Shown piece by piece: positions 25,254 through 33,630 of a stretch of 64,000 nt of DNA. The DNA lies in the NCBI GenBank assembly GCA_036620675.1, contig JAZHEE010000005.1; one strand, written 5' to 3'. The notes under the pieces are model-generated. The model did no database searches. It saw only the letters and a program-made list of their open reading frames with translations, and was not told the origin of the DNA. A program made the position numbers and the translations under genes. How positions within the stretch are numbered: position 1 is the first letter of the stretch; every line of letters starts with the position of its first letter. The DNA is from Jejubacter sp036620675. GTDB taxonomy: Bacteria; Pseudomonadota; Gammaproteobacteria; Enterobacterales; Enterobacteriaceae.

Positions 25254-26267
25254 ATGATGCTAAAAATAGGAGTAATTGGCGCAGGCGCCATCGGCAAAGA
25301 GCATATTCGTCGCTGTGAACGCGTGTTACAGGGCGCCAGCGTGGTCGCGGTATCAGACATCAACGCCGAAGGCGCCCGCAGCGCGGTATCGGCGCTGGGG
25401 CTGGAGGCGAAAATTTACGATGACGGCCATGCGCTCATTGCCGATCCCGATGTCCAGGCGGTACTGGTCACCTCCTGGGATCCGACCCATGAAGAATTCA
25501 CCCTGGCAGCAATTGCTGCCGGCAAGCCGGTATTCTGCGAAAAACCGCTGGCGATGAGCGCCGAAGGCTGTCGCCGCATCGTCGATGCCGAAATGCGTGC
25601 CGGCCGTCGCCTGGTGCAGGTTGGGTTTATGCGGCCATACGATGACGGCTATCAGGCACTGAAGCAGGTCATTGAACAGGGGGACGTTGGCACGCCGTTG
25701 ATGCTGCACTGCGCTCATCGCAATGCGGCGGTGAACGAAAGCTACAGCACCGATATGGCGATTACCAATACCCTGATCCACGAACTGGACGTGCTGCGCT
25801 GGTTGCTGAACGACGACTATGTTTCGGCTCAGGTCATCTTCCCTCGCGCCACTTCCAACGCCCACGCAAACCTGCGCGACCCGCAGATAGTGCTGCTGGA
25901 AACCCGCAGCGGCGTACGAATCGATGTCGAAATCTTTGTGAACTGCCAGTATGGCTACGACATTCAGTGCGAAGTGGTCGGTGAGAGCGGTATCGCCCGT
26001 CTGCCTGAACCCGCCTCGGTACAGATGCGTAAGCAGGCGCGTCTGGCGACAGAAATTCTGACCGACTGGAAGGATCGCTTTATCCGCGCCTACGACGTAG
26101 AGCTGCAGGCCTTTATTAACGACGTGAAGTCCGGCGAACTGCGCGGCCCGTCGGCCTGGGACGGCTATGCCGCCTCAGTCGCCGCCGATGCCTGCCTGAA
26201 AGCCCAGCAGAGCGGCGGCGTAGAGCCGGTAGAAATGCCGCCGCGTCCCGACTTTTACCCTCGCTGA
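25254..26267 (+). CDS. iolG: Inositol 2-dehydrogenase IolG
   Basis: This Gfo/Idh/MocA-family dehydrogenase (337 residues) oxidises myo-inositol to scyllo-inosose with NAD+. The Rossmann motif KIGVIGAGAIGKEHIRRC is at the N-terminus and the catalytic Lys97 is in the CEKPLA motif. The conserved C-terminal domain carries NTLIHELDVLRWLL with active-site Asp and His. The ATG at 25254 has GGAG 7 nt upstream; a second ATG follows immediately. It starts 13 bp after iolD. Confidence 0.95.
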   Translation: MMLKIGVIGAGAIGKEHIRRCERVLQGASVVAVSDINAEGARSAVSALGLEAKIYDDGHALIADPDVQAVLVTSWDPTHEEFTLAAIAAGKPVFCEKPLAMSAEGCRRIVDAEMRAGRRLVQVGFMRPYDDGYQALKQVIEQGDVGTPLMLHCAHRNAAVNESYSTDMAITNTLIHELDVLRWLLNDDYVSAQVIFPRATSNAHANLRDPQIVLLETRSGVRIDVEIFVNCQYGYDIQCEVVGESGIARLPEPASVQMRKQARLATEILTDWKDRFIRAYDVELQAFINDVKSGELRGPSAWDGYAASVAADACLKAQQSGGVEPVEMPPRPDFYPR

Positions 26268-26288
26268 AGCGCTTAAGAGGTAGCCGTT

Positions 26289-27173
26289 ATGAAGATAGCA
26301 TTCGACGTCGATGTGATTAAAGATCTGGGCATTACCCGCATGGTGCAGCAGGTGGCTGAATGGGGGTATCGCTATATTGAACAGTCGCCCCATCCGCAGA
26401 TTAATCCGTTTTATAAACACCCCAGAGCCGGACGTGAAGTGATGACGGAATATAAGCGCGCGCTCAGGAATAACGGCGTGGAGCTCTCTTCGTTTATCTG
26501 CGTCTATCGCTGGTCGGGGCCGGATGAAATGCGGCGCCAGGCAGCGGTAAAAAACTGGAAGCGGATGATCGAGATAGCCGTGGAGATGGACGTTCAGGTA
26601 ATCAACACCGAACTGTCCGGCGATCCTAATCAGCCGGAAATCTGCGACGAAATGTTTTATCGCTCCATGGAGGAGCTGTTGCCCATTTTCGAACGCGAAG
26701 GCATTCGGGTCGAGCTACCGGCGCATCCCTGGGACTTCTGCGAAGAGAGTGACGCCACCGTCGATCTGGTGCAATCGTTTCGCAGCGATAACCTGAAGTA
26801 TGTCTACAGCGTGCCCCATACCTTCTACTACGACAAAGGCAAAGGGGACGTGGAAAGCATGCTGCGTTACGCGGGCGACGATCTCTCCCACGTGCTGGTT
26901 GCCGACACCATGAATCATACCCGTCACTGTCGCTATATCGTCAATCCACCTGGGGTGGACGCCGCCGTACATCAGCACGTGGCGCCGGGGGAAGGGGAAG
27001 TGGATTTCACTACGCTGTTCCGCACTCTGAGGGAAACGGGCTTCGCCGATCGTCAGTTTAAAGTCGGCGGCGAACCCATTGTCGCTGCCGCGCTGTTCGG
27101 CTATCCGGAAAAGATGAAATACCAGGCGGTGGAAACCCGCGAACTGATCGAGCGGGAGTTGCTCGGTCGCTAA
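26289..27173 (+). CDS. iolH: Sugar isomerase-like protein IolH
   Basis: The 294-residue TIM-barrel protein matches IolH of Bacillus as I recall it: MKIAFDVDVIKDLGITRMVQ, YIEQSPHPQINPFYKHP, INTELSGDPNQPEICDEMFY, HCRYIVNPPGVDA. IolH belongs to the xylose-isomerase-like superfamily and its exact reaction is not settled; roles in inositol stereoisomer metabolism or in a late aldolase-linked step have been proposed. Gaps of 21 bp to iolG and 29 bp to iolE indicate one operon. Confidence 0.9.
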   Translation: MKIAFDVDVIKDLGITRMVQQVAEWGYRYIEQSPHPQINPFYKHPRAGREVMTEYKRALRNNGVELSSFICVYRWSGPDEMRRQAAVKNWKRMIEIAVEMDVQVINTELSGDPNQPEICDEMFYRSMEELLPIFEREGIRVELPAHPWDFCEESDATVDLVQSFRSDNLKYVYSVPHTFYYDKGKGDVESMLRYAGDDLSHVLVADTMNHTRHCRYIVNPPGVDAAVHQHVAPGEGEVDFTTLFRTLRETGFADRQFKVGGEPIVAAALFGYPEKMKYQAVETRELIERELLGR

Positions 27174-27202
27174 GCCGATAACGCTTTTTATCGAGGATTA
27201 TC

Positions 27203-28102
27203 ATGAACAAAGAGAACGTCAGGTTGGGCATTGCGCCTATCGGCTGGACCAACGACGATATGCCGGAGCTGGGTAGCGAAAACACCTTCCAGCAAACCGT
27301 TAGCGAAATGGCGCTGGCGGGCTTTACCGGCTGTGAAGTAGGCAGCAAATATCCGCGCGATCCGGCGCTGCTAAAACCAATGCTGGCACTGCGCGGTATG
27401 GAGATCTGTAACGCCTGGTTCAGCACCTTCTTTGCCGACGGCGAGCGCGAAAAAACGCTGGATCAATTTATCAACCACATGGAGTTCCTGCATGCCATGG
27501 GCGCCAGAGTGATCGGCTGTTCGGAGCAGAGCGGCAGCATTCAGGGGCTGGCGGTGCCGGTTCTGGGCGATGGAAAACCGGTATTCAGCGACGCCCAGTG
27601 GCAGCGAGTGGCGGAAGGCTACAATCAACTCGGACAAATAGCGGCGCGCAAGGGAATGCAGGTCTGTCTGCATCACCACATGGGCACCGGAATCCAGACG
27701 CCTCAGGAGATCGAGCGCTTTATGGGGCTGGTGGACGATAATGTTTACCTGCTGTACGACACCGGACATATCTGGTACTCCGAGGGTAGCGATGAGGCCA
27801 TGCTCGACGTTCTGCGCCGTTATCTGTCGCGTATCAATCATGTCCATCTGAAAGATGTGCGTCCGGCAATGATCGACGAAGTTCGCAGTCAGGGTCTCTC
27901 GTTCCTGGATGGCGTACGGCGGGGTACCTTTACCGTACCTGGCGATGGCGCGATCGATTTCCGCCCGGTGTTCCGTATTCTGGAAGAAGGCGGCTACCGC
28001 GGATGGATGGTGGTAGAGGCTGAACAGGATCCGGCGCTGGCTAACCCGCTGGAATACGCAATAAAAGCCCGGCGTTACATTCGGGAAACCGCTGGGATCT
28101 GA
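27203..28102 (+). CDS. iolE: Myo-inosose-2 dehydratase IolE
   Basis: IolE dehydrates scyllo-inosose to the trihydroxycyclohexanedione used by IolD. The 299-residue TIM-barrel protein has family stretches LGIAPIGWTNDDMPELG, GFTGCEVGSKYPRD, VCLHHHMGTGIQT and LLYDTGHIWYSEG, with metal-binding His, Asp and Glu residues, and ends in VVEAEQDPALANPLEYA. Length is normal. A GAGG site precedes the ATG, and a terminator follows at 28110. Confidence 0.95.
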   Translation: MNKENVRLGIAPIGWTNDDMPELGSENTFQQTVSEMALAGFTGCEVGSKYPRDPALLKPMLALRGMEICNAWFSTFFADGEREKTLDQFINHMEFLHAMGARVIGCSEQSGSIQGLAVPVLGDGKPVFSDAQWQRVAEGYNQLGQIAARKGMQVCLHHHMGTGIQTPQEIERFMGLVDDNVYLLYDTGHIWYSEGSDEAMLDVLRRYLSRINHVHLKDVRPAMIDEVRSQGLSFLDGVRRGTFTVPGDGAIDFRPVFRILEEGGYRGWMVVEAEQDPALANPLEYAIKARRYIRETAGI

Positions 28103-28109
28103 CATCCCT

Positions 28110-28141
28110 CCTGGCCGACGGCGCACGTCGGTCAGGCTTTT
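28110..28141 (+). terminator. Rho-independent terminator after iolE
   Basis: CCTGGCCGACG (28110-28120) pairs with CGTCGGTCAGG (28126-28136) with one G-U pair across a 5-nt loop, followed by CTTTTC. It ends the iolDGHE unit before the separately promoted iolT. Confidence 0.7.
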
Positions 28142-28417
28142 CATTTCATCCCTTCCAGGAACCGAAAGTTTCGCTCCTGCGGTTCACTTTGCGCGCCCTT
28201 CAAACTCCATAAAAATCACTAGTTTTCAAATCGTTAGCCTTGTTTTCGTGCAATAAAAACCTCGCTATTTCATTGCGTTAATAAATAATTAACGATCGGC
28301 ATCGCAAAACTAAATTTCCATTATTTATTCACATGAAACATTTGATCTAAATTGCTGTAAGGCATTCCGGCCGAAGAGCCGGAGAAAGCCGGTTCAACCT
28401 CTTACCCAGGAGTCGCT
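28142..28417. promoter_or_regulatory. iolT upstream region
   Basis: About 275 bp of AT-rich sequence with the half-site TTTCATT at 28268-28274 and a CAGGAG ribosome-binding site just before iolT. No gene seen. The half-site suggests IolR control of the transporter. Confidence 0.4.
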
Positions 28418-29917
28418 ATGACTACTAAAGATGACTATCTCACGACCAATAAGGCATCCGGGCCGAACAGTGATACCCCGGTGACGCCTTTTGTGAAAGT
28501 GGTGGCGCTTATCGCTACGCTGGGGGGTCTGCTGTTTGGCTACGATACCGGCGTTATCTCCGGCGCCTTGCTGTTTATGGGCAAAGAGCTACACCTGACG
28601 CCTTTCACCACCGGGCTGGTCACCAGCTCACTGCTGTTTGGCGCCGCATTCGGCGCGCTGCTTGCCGGTCATATGGCCACGGCGGCGGGACGTAAGAAAA
28701 TCATTATCTGGCTGGCGGTGATTTTTGCTATCGGTGCGGCGGGTACCGCGCTGGCGCCGGACGTAAGCTGGATGGTTTTCTTCCGTCTGGTGCTGGGCGT
28801 GGCCGTTGGCGGAGCTGCCGCCACCGTTCCTGTCTATATTGCAGAAATCGCACCAGCTAACCGCAGGGGCCAACTGGTCACTTTACAGGAGCTGATGATC
28901 GTTTCCGGTCAGTTGCTGGCCTATATTTCTAACGCCACCTTCCATGAAATCTGGGGCGGCGATACCACCTGGCGCTGGATGCTGGCGCTGGCGACGCTGC
29001 CGGCAATTCTGCTGTGGTTCGGCATGCTGTTTATGCCCGATACACCGCGTTGGTATACCATGAAAGGGCGGCTCGCCGAGGCCCGACGGGTACTGGAGCG
29101 TACCCGGGCCAAAGAAGACGTTGAGTGGGAACTCATGGAAATTGAAGAGACCCTGGAAGAACAGCGGGCGAGGGGCAAACCATCCCTGAAAGAGATAATG
29201 ACGCCGTGGCTAATGAAGCTGTTCTTTATCGGCGTGGGTATTGCGGTTATCCAGCAGCTGACCGGCGTCAATACCATTATGTACTATGCGCCTACCATGT
29301 TAACTGCCGTAGGAATGAGCGATAACGCCGCGCTGTTCGCAACGGTTTCTAACGGCGTGGTATCGGTGGTGATGACCTTTGTGGGAATCTGGCTGCTGGG
29401 ACGCATTGGCCGACGCACCATGACCATGCTGGGGCAGTTCGGCTGCACCCTGTGTCTGCTGTTCATCGGTGCCGTCAGCGCCCTGATGCCGGAAACGGTT
29501 AACGGCGAGGTGGATGCGGTACGCAGCTATATGGTACTGGCGGGCATGTTGATGTTCCTGTGCTTCCAGCAGGGGGCACTGTCGCCGGTGACCTGGCTGC
29601 TGCTGTCGGAGATCTTCCCAACCAGACTGCGCGGCATCTTTATGGGAGGGGCGGTCTTCGCCATGTGGATCGCCAACTTCCTGATCTCGCTATTCTTTCC
29701 GATTCTGCTGGCCTGGGTGGGGCTGTCCGGCGCGTTCTTTATTTTCGCCGCCGTCGGGGTATTCGGTGGTCTCTTCGTCATTAAATGCGTGCCGGAAACT
29801 CGCGGCCGTAGTCTGGAGCAGATAGAGCACTATCTGCAGGGCATGCTGGATAAAAACGCTGTCCGCCCGCAACGAATGCCTGTCCGTCGAGTGAGTGAGG
29901 CCAGACCGCCGCAGTAA
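28418..29917 (+). CDS. iolT: Myo-inositol MFS transporter (IolT-like)
   Basis: The 499-residue sugar-porter-family MFS protein has twelve predicted helices. Signatures include LFGYDTGVISGALLFMGKEL in TM1, AGRKKIIIW after TM2, AEIAPANRRGQLVTLQEL in TM4-5, QQLTGVNTIMYYAPTM in TM7, and the closing PETRGRSLEQIE. It resembles enteric inositol:proton symporters of the IolT/YfdC-independent, GalP/XylE-related type. Placement at the end of the iol genes, with an IolR-like half-site upstream, makes inositol the likely substrate. Confidence 0.9.
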   Translation: MTTKDDYLTTNKASGPNSDTPVTPFVKVVALIATLGGLLFGYDTGVISGALLFMGKELHLTPFTTGLVTSSLLFGAAFGALLAGHMATAAGRKKIIIWLAVIFAIGAAGTALAPDVSWMVFFRLVLGVAVGGAAATVPVYIAEIAPANRRGQLVTLQELMIVSGQLLAYISNATFHEIWGGDTTWRWMLALATLPAILLWFGMLFMPDTPRWYTMKGRLAEARRVLERTRAKEDVEWELMEIEETLEEQRARGKPSLKEIMTPWLMKLFFIGVGIAVIQQLTGVNTIMYYAPTMLTAVGMSDNAALFATVSNGVVSVVMTFVGIWLLGRIGRRTMTMLGQFGCTLCLLFIGAVSALMPETVNGEVDAVRSYMVLAGMLMFLCFQQGALSPVTWLLLSEIFPTRLRGIFMGGAVFAMWIANFLISLFFPILLAWVGLSGAFFIFAAVGVFGGLFVIKCVPETRGRSLEQIEHYLQGMLDKNAVRPQRMPVRRVSEARPPQ

Positions 29918-29935
29918 TGACTGCTCACACTCCCT

Positions 29936-29976
29936 GCCATGACCGTGATTAACGCATTGATAATCGCGGTCATGGC
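29936..29976 (+). terminator. Long hairpin after iolT
   Basis: GCCATGACCGTGATTA (29936-29951) pairs with TAATCGCGGTCATGGC (29961-29976), 16 bp with one G-U pair and a 9-nt loop, 18 bp after iolT. No strong T run follows. Confidence 0.6.
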
Positions 29977-30016
29977 GCGTTATTGGGTAAGGCCGGGGAA
30001 TCATCACCCTAATTGC

Positions 30017-30045
30017 TTGACAGTATTTATTCTCTCTGCGTTATT
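30017..30045 (+). promoter_or_regulatory. Possible promoter upstream of the methyltransferase gene
   Basis: A perfect TTGACA (30017-30022) is followed after 17 bp by GTTATT (30040-30045), a weak -10. It is about 180 bp before the methyltransferase ATG. Plausible only. Confidence 0.35.
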
Positions 30046-30221
30046 CCCCCTAAAAGAAATGACTGTCGGAAACTATTTCTTTTGATCTTTAATGATACTT
30101 CCTTGAGCCATAAAGAAAATTCAAAAAACCTCATAAAAAAATGCCCTTTGAGTTTGTCCTCCTATTTTTTATCGGCTATACATTATCAGACGCTAAAACT
30201 AGCGAAGCCAGGAAAAATAAA

Positions 30222-30959
30222 ATGTCGAACATCAATCTCAGTGAGCAATTTGATAATCTGGCGCCATTATATGAAGGAATGATGGCGTGGCCATTCCGTA
30301 AGGAAATTGAAACACCGGCACTTTTGGAAAAAATTGGTAATATATCTGGACTGAGTATTCTTGATTTCGGTTGCGGCCCGGGCCACTACTCCCGTTTATT
30401 AAAGTCGCAGGGGGCTGGCCGTATGGTGGGATATGATGCCGCTGGCGGTATGCTGGATTACGCCCGGGCGCGAGAAAGTCAGCAACCGCAGGGCATTGAA
30501 TACTATTCCAGCCTGGATGGACTGGAAGGTCAGTTCGACCTGGTGCTGGGGGTTTATGTTTTGCCATACGCCAGCACGGAAGCTGAACTGATACAAATGG
30601 CGTCCAGCATGGTGAAACTGCTGCGTCCCGGCGGCCGCCTGGTAACGCTGCCATTAAGTCCGCACTACGATCCACAAGAACAGTACTATGCCCCCTGTGG
30701 TTTCAAACTGACTTCGGCTACGCCGCATCAGGAAGGAACACCGGTCATGTTACATCTGCCAGGGGACGATAAGCCATTACAGATAACGGCCTGGTACTGG
30801 TCACACGCCACGCTTAATCGGGCGCTGGAAATGGCCGGTCTCTGTCATATATCCTGGTCCAATCCTCAACCCCCGAATCCGGTTTCCGAATGCCTGACGG
30901 ATTATTTACAGAAACCGCATTCAATGCTAGTGGAGGGGTATTGTCAGCAAGGTAAGTAA
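30222..30959 (+). CDS. Class I SAM-dependent methyltransferase
   Basis: This 245-residue Rossmann-fold methyltransferase has motif I LDFGCGPGHYSRLLKSQGAG (residues about 46-65), an acidic motif II loop (MVGYDAAGGMLDYARARESQ), and a motif around LVLGVYVLPYAS then LLRPGGRLVTLPLS. It resembles the ubiquinone/small-molecule methyltransferase group; the substrate is unknown. ATG 30222 has AGGA upstream, while an in-frame extension to 30141 lacks start signals. It begins a same-strand series with the acyltransferase and FAD-oxidase genes, each with its own ribosome-binding site. Confidence 0.85.
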   Translation: MSNINLSEQFDNLAPLYEGMMAWPFRKEIETPALLEKIGNISGLSILDFGCGPGHYSRLLKSQGAGRMVGYDAAGGMLDYARARESQQPQGIEYYSSLDGLEGQFDLVLGVYVLPYASTEAELIQMASSMVKLLRPGGRLVTLPLSPHYDPQEQYYAPCGFKLTSATPHQEGTPVMLHLPGDDKPLQITAWYWSHATLNRALEMAGLCHISWSNPQPPNPVSECLTDYLQKPHSMLVEGYCQQGK

Positions 30960-31047
30960 TTGGCTTGCGAATTATTAACCCCAACCTCAAAATCACACCA
31001 GATCTAATTTATCAGCATTGTTATTTTTATAACGATGAGGTGAAGTC

Positions 31048-32088
31048 GTGGAAATCAACATTGAAATATACTCCTCGCTGAGCGAAATTGCCGAGCAGGA
31101 ATATAGTCGGTTGCACGTTAACCGTGCCGGAACGCTATTTTATGACTGGCGTTTTCTGATGGCCGCAGAAACATCGCCACTGCTTGACGTGATTAAGACC
31201 CGTTATCTTGTCATTCGCGCCCATGGCCAAATGCTGGCCATGTTGCCGACTTATCTTCAGACCTTAAAGGTGGTGGATCCCTTTGGCGTACTGGCGGAAA
31301 ACGCCGGTTTGCATGATGAAGGTGGGGAGACGATTCTCGCCAGCCATATTATGCACTGCTTCGACACCACCATTCCCTGCGCTCAGCACACATCAGCTCT
31401 GCATGATGCGCTGTTTTGCCGTCTGCGGGAGCTGGCGATAGAGCTGGGGGCCAGTTACTGTGGCCTGTTAAACGTTGAGGATCCCTGGCTACTTCAGCAC
31501 GCCGGGGCTTTTGGGATGAACGTCAATTACATGCTGGATCGCTGGTATGCCGGACTGGCGGAGTACAGCGATTTTGACCAGTTTGTCGCCCGCTTACCCT
31601 ACAGCGGTCGCAGTGAAATGCGTCGCCAGATTCGCAAATTTGAAGCCAGCTCGGCCACGCTTTCCATGCTGGCGCCGCCATTTGACGATCGCCTTGAGCA
31701 ACTGGCGGTGCTGTGCCAGGAAACGACTGCCCGTCACGGCACGCCGCACTATTTCCCGGCCGGTCCCCTGGCGCGTTTTGTTCGTCAGTGCGGGGATCTG
31801 GTACGTCTGAATCTCATCGAGCAAGAAGGTGAGCTGATCGCCGGGATGTTCTGCTTCCAGGAGCCCCAGGCGCTGCATCTGTGGTCCGCCGGAATGCGCT
31901 ACGACCAGGTATCCTTTAGTCCCTATACCCTGGCCTTCGCCAATGCCTACCGCTATGCCTTTCAGCAGGGGATCCCGCGCCTTGAAGCCGGGCGCCTCAA
32001 CGCCAAAATTAAAACCCGTCTGGGGCTGCAACCGGAACGCTTGTATACCATTACCAGCAATCGTCTACGCCATACCCCCAGACTGTAA
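31048..32088 (+). CDS. FemAB/GNAT-like acyltransferase
   Basis: This 346-residue protein resembles the double-GNAT BioF2/FemAB-like group (peptidogalycan-type acetyltransferases). The N-terminal half has FYDWRFLMAAETSPLLDV and TRYLVIRAHGQMLAMLPTYL. The C-terminal half has the core pattern VARLPYSGRSEMRRQIRKFE, RLNLIEQEGELIAGMFCFQE, and YAFQQGIPRLEAGRLNAKIK ending in LGLQPERLYTI. Such enzymes transfer acyl or aminoacyl groups to amines; the substrate is unknown. The start is GTG at 31048, preceded by GAGGTG at 31035-31040. It lies between the methyltransferase and the FAD oxidase. Confidence 0.75.
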   Translation: MEINIEIYSSLSEIAEQEYSRLHVNRAGTLFYDWRFLMAAETSPLLDVIKTRYLVIRAHGQMLAMLPTYLQTLKVVDPFGVLAENAGLHDEGGETILASHIMHCFDTTIPCAQHTSALHDALFCRLRELAIELGASYCGLLNVEDPWLLQHAGAFGMNVNYMLDRWYAGLAEYSDFDQFVARLPYSGRSEMRRQIRKFEASSATLSMLAPPFDDRLEQLAVLCQETTARHGTPHYFPAGPLARFVRQCGDLVRLNLIEQEGELIAGMFCFQEPQALHLWSAGMRYDQVSFSPYTLAFANAYRYAFQQGIPRLEAGRLNAKIKTRLGLQPERLYTITSNRLRHTPRL

Positions 32089-32120
32089 ATCATACCGGAA
32101 CCTATTGATGGGAGCGCCTT

Positions 32121-33503
32121 ATGACTGAAAACCTGCATTCTGCCGATGCCTGGCGGTGTTTTGTTCATCGCCTGGCGGGACGTGCACGATCCCGCTATCA
32201 CCCTGAATATAGCGGCTGGCTGAGCCAGTCGGTGTGGAACCGCCGCGATTTTGGTCGACTGCCTGAAATGATTGTCCGGGCCGCCAGCATCGAGGATGTG
32301 CTCGAAACGGTACGCTTCGCCGCCGGGTTGGGTCATCCGCTGTCGGTATGCACTGGTGGCCACAGCTACGCGGGTTGCTTTCTGCGTCATAACAGTATCC
32401 TGCTGGATGTGTCGGCCCTGAATGAAATATCGGTGGAACCTGAAACGATGCGGGCCAGAGTCGGCCCGGGCGCAACCTCGCGCCAGCTTACCCACGCGCT
32501 GGATGCTCACAGCCTGGCCTTTCCCACCGGGCATGGCGGCGGGGTGGCGCTCGGAGGCTTTCTGCTGGGGGGAGGCATGGGGATCAATTCTGCGGCGTGG
32601 GGCGGGATGAGCGTATTCAACGTGGAAGCGCTCGATCTCATCACTGCCGATGGTCAACGACGACATGCCAGCGCGACGCAAAATCCGGATCTGTTCTGGG
32701 CGGCAAGAGGCGCGGGCCCTAATGCTTTCTTCGTCGTGACCGATTTTTATCTGCGCTGCTATCCCAGGCCACATATCGCCAATCATGCCTGTCAGCTACC
32801 CTGGCAGGCACTGGGGCCGCTACTGGAAACGATTGAAAACGAAGCGACAGAGCCGAACCTGCAGATCATGCTGGGCATTCTACCGCCCCGTGACGGTAAT
32901 CCGCCGTTTTTGATGCTGAACACCATCGCCTTTGGACAGAATTCTGAAGAGTGTGAGCAACTGCAACAGGCGTTTCTGCGCCATATTCCGGCTGCGCAAC
33001 GCACGACGATATCAGAAAACCCGAATAGCAGTTTTGAGGAGATCTACCAGCAGGGTGAGGCAATGCTGACTCATGAACGGGTGCGTAGCGACAATATCGT
33101 GACCAACAGCATCTATGAGGTCGCTCAGGTGCTGGACGCTCAGCTACCGTCCCAGCCAGCGCCGGATGGGATGACGCTTATCGTCTGGCGCGGTCATCAG
33201 CAGTATCCGGATGCGGCCTGGTCAGCCAGAGGGCGTTTCTTTGTTTCCAGCTATCTGCAATGGGACGCTCCCGCTCAGGACGACGCAAACCAGCGCTGGC
33301 TACGCCAGCTTTACGACCGCCTGGCGCCGTTCTCCACAGCCTGTTATATCAACGAGTTCGATCTGGAAGGGCGTTCGAATAGCCTGGCGCGCTGTTACGC
33401 GCCGCAAAACTGGCAGCGTCTGATGGAACTGCGACAACGTTACGATCCCGATGGGCTGTTCGTGGACGTGAGATTGCTTAATCAGGAATGCAGGGAAAAA
33501 TAA
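32121..33503 (+). CDS. FAD-linked oxidase of the berberine-bridge-like family
   Basis: The 460-residue flavoprotein has a PCMH FAD-binding domain (about 45-215) with GGHSYAG, where His81 is the expected covalent FAD attachment residue, then RARVGPGATSRQLTHALDAH and FPTGHGGGVALGGFLLGGGM. The Cys of the AG-x-CPTVG motif, used for a second covalent FAD bond in bicovalent members, is absent. The C-terminal BBE motif (CYAPQNWQRLMELRQRYDP, then DGLF) is present. Such enzymes oxidise alcohols, sugars or natural-product scaffolds with O2. No Tat or Sec signal is seen. It ends the three-gene series and is followed by a bidirectional terminator. Confidence 0.88.
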   Translation: MTENLHSADAWRCFVHRLAGRARSRYHPEYSGWLSQSVWNRRDFGRLPEMIVRAASIEDVLETVRFAAGLGHPLSVCTGGHSYAGCFLRHNSILLDVSALNEISVEPETMRARVGPGATSRQLTHALDAHSLAFPTGHGGGVALGGFLLGGGMGINSAAWGGMSVFNVEALDLITADGQRRHASATQNPDLFWAARGAGPNAFFVVTDFYLRCYPRPHIANHACQLPWQALGPLLETIENEATEPNLQIMLGILPPRDGNPPFLMLNTIAFGQNSEECEQLQQAFLRHIPAAQRTTISENPNSSFEEIYQQGEAMLTHERVRSDNIVTNSIYEVAQVLDAQLPSQPAPDGMTLIVWRGHQQYPDAAWSARGRFFVSSYLQWDAPAQDDANQRWLRQLYDRLAPFSTACYINEFDLEGRSNSLARCYAPQNWQRLMELRQRYDPDGLFVDVRLLNQECREK

Positions 33504-33529
33504 TCAGTGCACGCATTTCCCCATTATTA

Positions 33530-33555
33530 AAAAAGCCACCTGCCGGTGGCTTTTT
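33530..33555. terminator. Bidirectional terminator between the FAD oxidase and the glycine-rich peptide genes
   Basis: AAAAAGCCACC (33530-33540) and GGTGGCTTTTT (33545-33555) give a perfect 11-bp stem with a 4-nt loop and T runs on both strands. Confidence 0.85.
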
Positions 33556-33630
33556 AGTTAAGAATATGGAACAGGTTTATTCTCAATGAATATTCTCATT
33601 CAATGAAAATTCTTATTTAACGCCAGATGG

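Noticed and set aside
29936..29976. Hairpin after iolT as a REP element or mobile-element end
   Set aside because: Only one copy is seen in the window and its position directly after a stop codon is better explained as a terminator.
30013..30282. 89-codon open frame upstream of and overlapping the methyltransferase gene
   Set aside because: No start signals and Lys/Ser-rich translation from an AT-rich promoter region.
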